Origin: Rhodospirillales bacterium | GTDB taxonomy: Bacteria > Pseudomonadota > Alphaproteobacteria > Acetobacterales > Acetobacteraceae | Length of the DNA stretch: 63,350 nt | Reading direction: 5' to 3' | Assembly: GCA_025352665.1 (NCBI GenBank) | Contig: JANXSM010000067.1 | Span: 1-63,350, forward strand | Shown: one piece after another, positions 56,402 to 63,350 of the stretch | How the letters are laid out: each line of letters starts with the position of its first letter | Position numbering within the stretch: position 1 is the stretch's first letter | Translations under genes and position numbers: made by a program | The notes under the pieces: generated by a model | The model's database searches: none | Told to the model about the DNA's origin: nothing | Seen by the model: only the letters and a program-made list of their open reading frames with translations

Positions 56402-57562
56402 ATGCTGAAACAGGTTCTCGCGGCTGGCTTGATGTCCGCCCTGGTCGCGGCGACGGCCCAGGCACAGACACCGCCGATACTGAAGATGACAGTCATCGCA
56501 ACGCTGTCCGGGCCACAGGCCTCGCTGGGCGAGCAGGTCCGCGACGGTTTCGCCCTCGCCGTGGAACAGAGGGGCGGGAAGCTCGGCGGACTGCCGGTCG
56601 AGGTCACCGTGATGGACGACGAGCTGAAACCCGATGTCGCGGTCACCAAGATCCGCGGCCTGCTGGAATCGAGCCACCAGGATTTCGTGGTCGGCCCAGT
56701 GTTTTCAGTGGTGATGGCGGCGATCTTCAAGCCAGTCACCTCGGCCGGCGTCTTCCTGATCAGCCCCAACGCGGGGCTTTCGACCTTCGCTGGCAAGGCC
56801 TGCTCGAAGGATCTGTTCGTCACCAGTTACCAGAATGACCAGCCGCACTCGGTGTCCGGCGAATTCGCGACCACCCAGGGCTACAAGCGCGCCTTCATCA
56901 TCGCCCCCAACTACCAGGCCGGCCGCGATGCATTGACCGGCTTCAAAAGCCGCTACAAGGGAGAGGTTGTCAGCGAAGACTATGTCCCGCTGAACCAGAT
57001 GGACATGCAGTCCGAAATCGCCAAGATCGCCGCCGCCAAGCCAGACGTGGTGTTCGTGTTCCTGCCCGGCGGCCTCGGCATCAATTTCGTCAAGCAGTAT
57101 CGCCAGGCCGGGCTGACCAACATCCCCGTCCTATCTACCTTCACGGTCGACGAAAGCACGCTGCCGGCGGAAGGCGATGCCGCGATCGGCTTCTATTCGG
57201 GCACCAACTGGGCGCCCAATATGGACACCCCCGCCAACAAGGCCTTCGTGGCCGCGTTCGAGAAGAAGTTCAACTACGTGCCGGCCACCTACGCCGCCCA
57301 GAGCTTCGACACGGCGATGCTGATCGACAGCGCGGTGAAGGCGGCAGGGTTGGACCACGACAGACTGCGCACAGCCCTCGAAAAGGCCGACTTCGCCTCC
57401 GTGCGCGGTAGCTTCAAGTTCGGCGTCAACCACTACCCGATCCAGGATTTCTACCTCGCCCAGGTCGCCAAACGGCCGGACGGCAAGCTGCAGACCGAAA
57501 TCCGCAGCAAGGTGCTGACCGCCGACGTCGACCCCTACGCCGCCGAGTGCAAGATGCAGTGA
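56402..57562 (+). CDS. Liv-type ABC transporter substrate-binding protein, system 2
   Basis: A 386-residue periplasmic receptor with a Sec signal (MLKQVLAAGLMSALVAATAQ) and cleavage near QAQT. The mature start is ILKMTVIATLSGPQASLGEQ. The ATG at 56402 has an AGGAG ribosome-binding site about nine bases upstream. It heads a complete second Liv operon and diverges from the cupin gene. It is only distantly like the system 1 receptor, which suggests a different ligand. Confidence 0.93.
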   Translation: MLKQVLAAGLMSALVAATAQAQTPPILKMTVIATLSGPQASLGEQVRDGFALAVEQRGGKLGGLPVEVTVMDDELKPDVAVTKIRGLLESSHQDFVVGPVFSVVMAAIFKPVTSAGVFLISPNAGLSTFAGKACSKDLFVTSYQNDQPHSVSGEFATTQGYKRAFIIAPNYQAGRDALTGFKSRYKGEVVSEDYVPLNQMDMQSEIAKIAAAKPDVVFVFLPGGLGINFVKQYRQAGLTNIPVLSTFTVDESTLPAEGDAAIGFYSGTNWAPNMDTPANKAFVAAFEKKFNYVPATYAAQSFDTAMLIDSAVKAAGLDHDRLRTALEKADFASVRGSFKFGVNHYPIQDFYLAQVAKRPDGKLQTEIRSKVLTADVDPYAAECKMQ

Positions 57563-57599
57563 TTCGCGACAGGCCGTCCCGCCGGAGTGACCCGAACGC

Positions 57600-58514
57600 A
57601 TGACGCTGCTGGTGGTTCAGGCGCTCAACGGATTCCAGCTCGGCATGTTGCTGTTTCTGATCGCAGCCGGGCTGACGCTGGTGTTCGGCGTGATGAACTT
57701 CGTGAACCTGGCGCATGGCGTTCAATACATGCTGGGCGCCTATCTGGGCGTGATGTTCGCAAGGATCGCCGGCGGCTTCTGGTCCGGACTGATCCTGGCG
57801 TCACTCGCCGCCGGTGCGTTCGGGCTGGTGCTGGAGCGGCTGATCTTCCGCCATCTCTATGCCCGCAGCGAGCTCGACCAAGTGCTGGCCACATTCGGCG
57901 TCATCATCACGCTGAACGAGGGTGTGCGCCTGGTGTGGGGATCGGCGCCACTCGAATTGCCGATGCCAGATGCGCTGTCGCACTCGTTTCAGCTGATGGA
58001 TGGGCTGCGCTATCCCGTTTATCGCGTGGCGCTGGCGGTGACAGGCCTGGTGGTGGCCGGGCTGCTGGCGCTGGTGGTGAACGGCACGCGGGCTGGCATG
58101 CTGATCCGCGCAGGAGCGAGCAACCAGGAGATGGTGTCTGCTCTCGGCGTCGATATCGGCCGGCTGTTCCGGATGGTGTTCGGCGTCGGCGCCATGCTGG
58201 CGGGCTTCGCCGGTGTGCTCGCGGCCCCGTTGGTTTCGGTCGAGCCCAACATGGGCGACAATCTGCTCATCCTGGCTTTCGTGGTCATCGTGATCGGCGG
58301 CACCGGTTCGATCCGCGGCGCGTTCCTCGCGGCCTTGATCGTGGGGCTGGTGGACACGCTCGGCCGTTCGATGATCACCGATTTCGCCCATGCCGTGCTG
58401 AGCGGCCCGGCCTCGTCGCGTGTCGGCCCGGCACTGGCCTCGATGCTGATCTATTTGGTGATGGCGGCCGTGCTGGCGGTCCGCCCCGCTGGCCTGTTCC
58501 CGTTGCGCAGTTGA
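57600..58514 (+). CDS. livH: Liv-type permease LivH, system 2
   Basis: A 304-residue inner-membrane protein with family motifs LFLIAAGLTLVFGVMNFVNL and AHGVQYMLGAYLGV near the N-terminus, and GASNQEMVSALGVDIGRLF in the cytoplasmic loop that contacts the ATPases. About eight membrane segments are expected. It is separate from LivM here, in contrast to the fused form of system 1. Confidence 0.94.
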   Translation: MTLLVVQALNGFQLGMLLFLIAAGLTLVFGVMNFVNLAHGVQYMLGAYLGVMFARIAGGFWSGLILASLAAGAFGLVLERLIFRHLYARSELDQVLATFGVIITLNEGVRLVWGSAPLELPMPDALSHSFQLMDGLRYPVYRVALAVTGLVVAGLLALVVNGTRAGMLIRAGASNQEMVSALGVDIGRLFRMVFGVGAMLAGFAGVLAAPLVSVEPNMGDNLLILAFVVIVIGGTGSIRGAFLAALIVGLVDTLGRSMITDFAHAVLSGPASSRVGPALASMLIYLVMAAVLAVRPAGLFPLRS

Positions 58515-58515
58515 C

Positions 58516-59451
58516 ATGAGCCAGCCGTCGTTGCGCGTGCCGCTGGCTTTGTTCGCAGCTCTGGCGCTGGTGCCGATCTTGCGCGCCGCCGGCGTTCCCA
58601 TCGGCGGCTTCGTGCCGCTGCTGCTGGAGCGCGTGATGGTGTTCGCACTCGCCGCCATGAGCCTCGATCTGATCCTGGGCGTCGGCGGCCTGATCAGTTT
58701 CGGCCACGCCGCCCCGTTGGCGATCGGTGCCTATACCGTCGCCGCCCTCGACCACGCAGGCGTCACCGAGGCAGCGATCGCCCTGCCCTGCGCGCTGGTC
58801 GCATCCGGCATCTTCGCGGCCCTGACCGGCGCCGTGGCGCTGCGCACCCGCGGCGTCAATTTCATCATGATCACGCTGGCTTTCGCCCAGATGGTGTATT
58901 TCGCAGTGAGCTCGCTGTCTGACTATGGCGGCGACGACGGCTACACGCTGTACAGCCGCACCACCGTGTTCGGCCGCCCCTGGCTGGAGGCGCGAAGCTT
59001 CTACGTGACCGCGCTCGTGGTGCTGTTCCTGGCCTGGCTGCTGCTGCGCGTCATCACCGCCTCGCGCTTCGGCCGGGCGTTGGCCGCGGTGCGGCAGAAC
59101 CGGGTGCGGGTGCAGGCGCTCGGCCTGAATGCGTTTGCCATCGAGCTGGTGGCGATGGTGATCGCCGCCATGCTCTGTGCCGTCGCAGGCGTTCTGCTGG
59201 CCAACGAGGCAGAATTCGTCTCACCCGCCTACGGCAGCTGGTCGCATTCGGGCGACCTCATGGTGATGGTCATCCTGGGCGGTATCGGCAGCCTGCATGG
59301 CGCCATCATCGGCGCTCTCGTGGTGGTGCTGGCGGAGGAGGGCCTCGGCCGGCTCACCTCGCATTGGCCGCTCATCTATGGCCCCGCTTTGGTGTTGGCG
59401 GTGCTGTTCCTGCGCCGTGGCCTCGCCGGCATCGGCGGATCACGTGGCTGA
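58516..59451 (+). CDS. livM: Liv-type permease LivM, system 2
   Basis: A 311-residue inner-membrane protein. It has LILGVGGLISFGHAAPLAIG near the start, the TRGVNFIMITLAFAQMVYF segment, and a conserved cytoplasmic loop FGRALAAVRQNRVRVQALGL. It begins one base after LivH and overlaps the LivG start by eight bases, so translation is coupled. Confidence 0.94.
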   Translation: MSQPSLRVPLALFAALALVPILRAAGVPIGGFVPLLLERVMVFALAAMSLDLILGVGGLISFGHAAPLAIGAYTVAALDHAGVTEAAIALPCALVASGIFAALTGAVALRTRGVNFIMITLAFAQMVYFAVSSLSDYGGDDGYTLYSRTTVFGRPWLEARSFYVTALVVLFLAWLLLRVITASRFGRALAAVRQNRVRVQALGLNAFAIELVAMVIAAMLCAVAGVLLANEAEFVSPAYGSWSHSGDLMVMVILGGIGSLHGAIIGALVVVLAEEGLGRLTSHWPLIYGPALVLAVLFLRRGLAGIGGSRG

Positions 59452-60192
59452 GCCGCTGCTGACCGTGGCCGACCTGCGCAAGCGCTATGGCGCTCTCCAG
59501 GTGACCGACGGCGTGTCGCTGGCGGTGCACCCGCATGAGATCCACGCCGTGATCGGGCCGAACGGCGCCGGCAAGACCACGCTGATCCACCAGATGTTCG
59601 GTTCGGTTCGCGCCGATTCCGGCCAGATCAGGCTCGACGGACACGACATCACCCGCCTGGCACCGCATCGCCGGGCGCGCCTGGGTCTCGCGCGCAGCTT
59701 CCAGATCACCTCGGTGCTGCCGGAGTTCACCGTGCTGGACAACGTGGCGCTTGCGGTGCAGGGCGCGCTGAGATCGGCGTTCCGGTTTGTCCGCCCGGCG
59801 CGCCGCGAGGCGGCGTTGAACGAGCCGGCACTGGTCGCCCTGGCGCGCGTAGGTCTCCACGCACGCGCCGAAAGCCTGGCAGGCAGCCTCAGCCACGGCG
59901 AGAAACGCCAGCTCGAACTCGCCATGGCGTTGGCGGCCAAACCCAAGGTGATGCTGCTGGACGAGCCCCTGGCCGGCGCCGGGCCAGAGGAGGCCGCGCG
60001 CCTGATCGCTCTGCTGCGAGAGCTCCGCACCCATTGCGCCATCGTACTGGTGGAACACGACATGGACGCGGTGTTCCAGCTGGCCGACGTCATCAGCGTC
60101 CTCGCCCAGGGCCGCGTGATCGCCTGGGGCCCGCCCGCCGAGATCCGCCGCGACCCCGCGGTCCGTGCCGCCTATCTGGGCGAGGATTTCTG

Positions 60193-60193
<1 letters not shown>
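59444..60193 (+). CDS. livG: Liv-type ATP-binding protein LivG, system 2
   Basis: A 249-residue ATPase. Walker A GPNGAGKTT, ARLGLARSFQI, signature LSHGEKRQLELAMAL and Walker B VMLLDEPLAGAGP occur in order. The start is GTG at 59444, eight bases inside LivM. No ATG gives the normal N-terminus. Confidence 0.93.
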
Positions 60194-60879
<686 letters not shown>

Positions 60880-60983
60880 TACCAGTGCCCGCTCGGAAGG
60901 CAACCGTTGCCGAAGCAACTTCATGCGGCTGGGTGCGTTACCGAAATGCGTCTCATGCCCCGCTGGGGTGATCGGAAAATCCC

Positions 60984-61310
60984 GTGAAGAGATTACTGAT
61001 GCTGGCGGTGGCACTGTCCGCCATGTCGAGCCTCGCGGTGGCTCAACCGCGGTTCGACCCGCACGCAGGCCCCGGGCAGGGCCGTCCGGAAGATCGTCGC
61101 CCCGATGATCGTCACGATGATCATCACGACTGGCAGCGCGGCCAGCGAATGAACCACGATGATTGGGAGCGCGGCGACCGCATCGACTATCGCCGCAATC
61201 ACCTTCGCGCCCCGCCGCGTGGCTACCAGTGGCGCGACATCGACGGCCGTTTCATTCTCGGCGCCATCGCGACCGGTGTGATAGCCGACATCATCCTCAA
61301 TCGCCGCTGA
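60984..61310 (+). CDS. RcnB-like periplasmic protein
   Basis: A 108-residue exported protein. It has a Sec signal of about 20 residues (cleavage after AVA), then a His/Asp/Arg-rich segment with many H and D residues. The RcnB-type domain YRRNHLRAPPRGYQWRDIDG follows, ending in a hydrophobic glycine-rich segment. RcnB helps in nickel and cobalt homeostasis in Escherichia coli, and the His-rich part could bind metals. It is a single gene followed 26 bases later by repeat R2, whose first hairpin may end its transcript. Confidence 0.82.
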   Translation: MKRLLMLAVALSAMSSLAVAQPRFDPHAGPGQGRPEDRRPDDRHDDHHDWQRGQRMNHDDWERGDRIDYRRNHLRAPPRGYQWRDIDGRFILGAIATGVIADIILNRR

Positions 61311-61336
61311 ACCCCGGCGTCCGCAGTTGCCGCGAT

Positions 61337-61443
61337 CTAGAGCCTGAGCGCTTCTGGTAGGCAAAGCGCTCAGGCTCTAGTCTTTCGTTTTACCGAGCAA
61401 TTTCATCGCACGGTTGGTTCAACCTCAGGCGATATTGCTCTAG
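61337..61443 (+). mobile_element. 107-bp CTAG-bounded miniature element R2 (IS630-type MITE candidate)
   Basis: The first hairpin (61337-61380) has perfect 17-base arms CTAGAGCCTGAGCGCTT, then T-rich TCTTTCGTTTT. A second part beginning ACCGAGCAATTTCATCGC ends TTGCTCTAG. It has the same length and plan as R1. Its second half is nearly identical to the inverted R3. Its final TAG (read on the minus strand) is the stop codon of the DUF4189 gene. Confidence 0.78.
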
Positions 61444-61790
61444 CGATCGTCGCAGCCATGGACCTGTATGGCGCAGGATCGGTTGCCCTCCGCGCGGCAA
61501 TTCTCCAACGCCGCTTCGTCAGCCCAATGCAGGCGCTCGCGCCGGGCCCAGCCGAAGCCACCCCCACGTCCCGTGGCGATCGAGGCGCAGGTATTTTCAA
61601 ATCGTGCAATGACGCGGCAATAACCACCACATTCCTCGAGCGCGCGCTCCTCCGCCTCGCCGCGATGGCGGAAATTGTAGGAAATGCCCACCCGCCCGTC
61701 GCGCCCCTGAGCGATCGCGCCCTCCGCCCACACCGGCGAACTGACAAGCCCAAGCGACAGGATTGCAATGGCGGCCAGCACTCGCGACAT
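61440..61790 (-). CDS. DUF4189-domain exported protein
   Basis: A 116-residue protein with a Sec signal (MSRVLAAIAILSLGLVSS, cleavage near VWA). It has a DUF4189-type body: AIAQGRDGRVGISYNFRHRG, several cysteines (likely disulfides), and a second repeat-like part ending QVHGCDDR. The ATG at 61790 is preferred over the longer frame since it begins the signal peptide. Function unknown. The stop codon is supplied by the end of repeat R2, so the natural C-terminus may have been longer. Confidence 0.82.
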   Translation of the reverse strand: MSRVLAAIAILSLGLVSSPVWAEGAIAQGRDGRVGISYNFRHRGEAEERALEECGGYCRVIARFENTCASIATGRGGGFGWARRERLHWADEAALENCRAEGNRSCAIQVHGCDDR

Positions 61791-61936
61791 CGGCGGATAG
61801 CCCCTGGTGGTTGACGTAGCGACACTGTCATTGTTGCAGCAAATGATGAACAGGTCGTTGGCGATCCCGGTTGTTGTTGCCATCGATGGCGTTTCCGTGT
61901 CCGATCCCCAAAAATAATAATCGACGGGAAACGAGC

Positions 61937-63130
61937 ATGAAAATCCGCGGCATCGGCCTGATCGCAGCTGCCTGCCTCGCCTGTGGCGCCAGCATGGCGC
62001 AGGTGCCGGAGCGCAATATCGCTGAAATCAAGGCCGAAACCCAAGCGCGGGCCGAGCGCGGCGCCTATCCGCTGGGCGGCCTGGCACCCGACGATGTGCG
62101 CGAAGCCCTGGCAAAGATCGAAACCCGCGACCGCGATGAATGGGCCCGCGGCTGGAGCAGCGTGGCCTCCCGCTACATGGACCAGGCCGCCCAGGCCACC
62201 ACCCCGGCGGCACAGGACGCAGCCTACGTGCGGGCCTGGCGGCTGTTCTATTTCGCGCAGTGGCCGGTGCCCTCCTCCGCCGGCAAGCAGGAAGCCTACC
62301 GCCGCGCGCTCGATGCGTATCTGCGCCACGCAGCCCTGCTCGAGCCCAAGCTGGAAGTGGTGCACATTCCTTTCGAAGGCAGCGAGATCGTGGCCTACCT
62401 CCGCCTGCCGAAGGCTGCCGGCAAGATCCCCATGGTCATCGCCATCAGCGGGTTGGACAGCCGCAAGGAGACGGTCGCGGAAACCTATGCCGCGGTGCTC
62501 GCGCACGGCATCGGGTTCATCGCCGTGGACAGTCCGGGCACCGGCCAGGCGCCGCTCAAGGTGGGGCCGAATTCCGAGCGCATGTTCTCCCGGCTGATCG
62601 ACTATCTGCTGACACGACCGGAGGTCGACCCCGCGCGGATCGCCGTGCACGGCGTGAGTTTCGGAGGCTATTGGGCGACCAAGCTCGCGATCACCGAGCG
62701 GGCGAGGCTCGCCGGCGTCGTCGCGCAGTCCCCGCCCATCGACGGCTTCTTCTCCGAAAAATTCACCCGCGAAGGCACCTTGGGCAACCGCGAATATCTG
62801 TTCGATCTGGCGCCGGCCTTCGTCGCAGTCGTGGACGGGGCGAAGCAGGTCGACGACCTCTACCGCCTGCTGCCGCCACTGTCCCTGGTGCAGGAAGGGC
62901 TGCTGGGCAAACCGATGGCGCCGATGCTGGTGGTCGGGGGCGTGAAAGACACGCAGGTGCCGATGTCGGACCTGGAAACCCTGCTGCGCAACGGGGATGT
63001 GCCGAAGGACGCCTGGATCAATCCCAGCGGCGGTCATCTGGGCCGCGAGGCGAAAGGGTGGACCGATCCGGTGATCTTCACCAAGATCATCCTGCCTTGG
63101 GAGGTGCGCCTGCTACAGCCGGCGCATTAG
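61937..63130 (+). CDS. Exported alpha/beta-hydrolase, FrsA/DUF1100-like esterase
   Basis: A 397-residue hydrolase with a Sec signal (MKIRGIGLIAAACLACGASM). The nucleophile is Ser241 in GVSFGG. A likely Asp is in GGVKDTQVPM and a His in NPSGGHLGR, so the triad is complete. N-terminal helices precede the hydrolase core, as in FrsA-type esterases. The ATG at 61937 starts the signal peptide. Its TAG stop lies inside the left end of repeat R3. Confidence 0.87.
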   Translation: MKIRGIGLIAAACLACGASMAQVPERNIAEIKAETQARAERGAYPLGGLAPDDVREALAKIETRDRDEWARGWSSVASRYMDQAAQATTPAAQDAAYVRAWRLFYFAQWPVPSSAGKQEAYRRALDAYLRHAALLEPKLEVVHIPFEGSEIVAYLRLPKAAGKIPMVIAISGLDSRKETVAETYAAVLAHGIGFIAVDSPGTGQAPLKVGPNSERMFSRLIDYLLTRPEVDPARIAVHGVSFGGYWATKLAITERARLAGVVAQSPPIDGFFSEKFTREGTLGNREYLFDLAPAFVAVVDGAKQVDDLYRLLPPLSLVQEGLLGKPMAPMLVVGGVKDTQVPMSDLETLLRNGDVPKDAWINPSGGHLGREAKGWTDPVIFTKIILPWEVRLLQPAH

Positions 63131-63233
63131 AGCGATATCGCCTGAGGTTGGACCAACCGTGCGATAAAATTGCTCGGTAAAACAAAAGGCTAGAGCCTAA
63201 GCGCTTCGCCTACCAGAAGCGATCAGGCTCTAG
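63127..63233 (-). mobile_element. 107-bp miniature element R3 (inverted copy of R2 type)
   Basis: Inverted relative to R1 and R2. It starts TTAGAGCGATATCGCC, where the first base differs from CTAG, and ends GATCAGGCTCTAG. The second-half sequence matches R2 almost base for base. The hairpin half (63190-63233) has degenerated arms. It lies between an esterase gene, to which it gives the stop codon, and a truncated resolvase. Confidence 0.76.
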
Positions 63234-63350
63234 CCGCGCTGAACGGCATGGCGTTCGATCTCACCACCCCACACGGGCGCATGATGGCGACGCTGCTGGC
63301 CGGCATCGCCGAGTTCGAGCGCGAACTGACCCAGGAGCGCATCCGCTCGG
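63233..63350 (+). pseudogene. Serine recombinase (resolvase/invertase) fragment, cut by R3 and by the window edge
   Basis: The frame reads LNGMAFDLTTPHGRMMATLL, then AGIAEFERELTQERIRS, a highly typical central segment of the resolvase catalytic domain with its long E-helix. The N-terminal part with the catalytic serine is absent; R3 abuts the fragment. Whether the C-terminal HTH survives beyond the window is unknown. Confidence 0.8.

Noticed and set aside
61403-63037. A 544-codon minus-strand frame opposite the FrsA-like esterase
   Set aside because: The esterase has a signal peptide and full catalytic motifs on the plus strand; the minus frame has none and passes through repeat R2.

Overview
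The window looks like chromosomal DNA of a high-GC alphaproteobacterium, plausibly an acetic-acid-bacteria relative (Acetobacteraceae/Rhodospirillales). That is an inference from base composition, densely overlapping genes, many sugar and Liv-type transporters, and IS66/IS630 remnants. No marker gene proves it. Most of the window is catabolic accessory DNA around a small conserved core block (cysE - two cysteine desulfurases - ferredoxin - mnmA - tRNA-Met, 32.8-37.3 kb).

Layout. 0-1.8 kb: the end of a peptide ABC transporter ATPase and a serine hydrolase. 1.9-14.1 kb: a ten-gene minus-strand operon with two complete CUT2 (ribose-type) sugar transporters, an L-threonate-dehydrogenase-like enzyme, a sugar epimerase/dehydrogenase and a second beta-hydroxyacid dehydrogenase. 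It diverges from a LacI-type regulator, and two matching operator palindromes lie between them. 14.3-15.3 kb: a secreted esterase. 15.4-20.9 kb: a decayed zone with mobile repeats, a tandem pair of broken TIM-barrel genes, and a ruined CUT1 sugar transporter. 20.9-30.7 kb: a ten-gene operon with a Gfo/Idh oxidoreductase, VOC protein, enolase-superfamily dehydratase, amidohydrolase, 2-hydroxyacid dehydrogenase, flavin monooxygenase, SDR, and a CUT1 transporter whose MalF-type permease carries one in-frame TAA. 31.0-32.75 kb: fragments of IS630, IS66 and a tyrosine integrase piled against the tRNA-Met gene.

37.8-60.9 kb holds an alpha/beta hydrolase and then a large, mostly intact heteroaromatic-type catabolic island. 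It contains an AA_synth (DUF1185) protein, a first Liv transporter with fused LivH-LivM, an enamidase-like amidohydrolase, a three-subunit molybdenum hydroxylase, a divergent 6-hydroxynicotinate-reductase-like Fe-S protein with a UPF0280 protein and a MarR regulator, an orphan peptide-type binding protein, a benzoate-CoA-ligase-like enzyme, an FAD monooxygenase, a cupin, and a second Liv transporter. The best reading is hydroxylation, ring reduction and enamide hydrolysis of an N-heteroaromatic acid such as nicotinate, followed by CoA activation. The substrate is inferred.

61-63.35 kb: an RcnB-like protein, a DUF4189 protein, an FrsA-like esterase and a truncated resolvase. Three 107-bp repeats with CTAG ends (at 16.1, 61.3 and 63.1 kb) are among the most striking structures. 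They look like IS630-type miniature elements. One of them splits a gene whose frame is restored when the element is removed in silico, and several supply stop codons or terminator-like hairpins to neighbouring genes.
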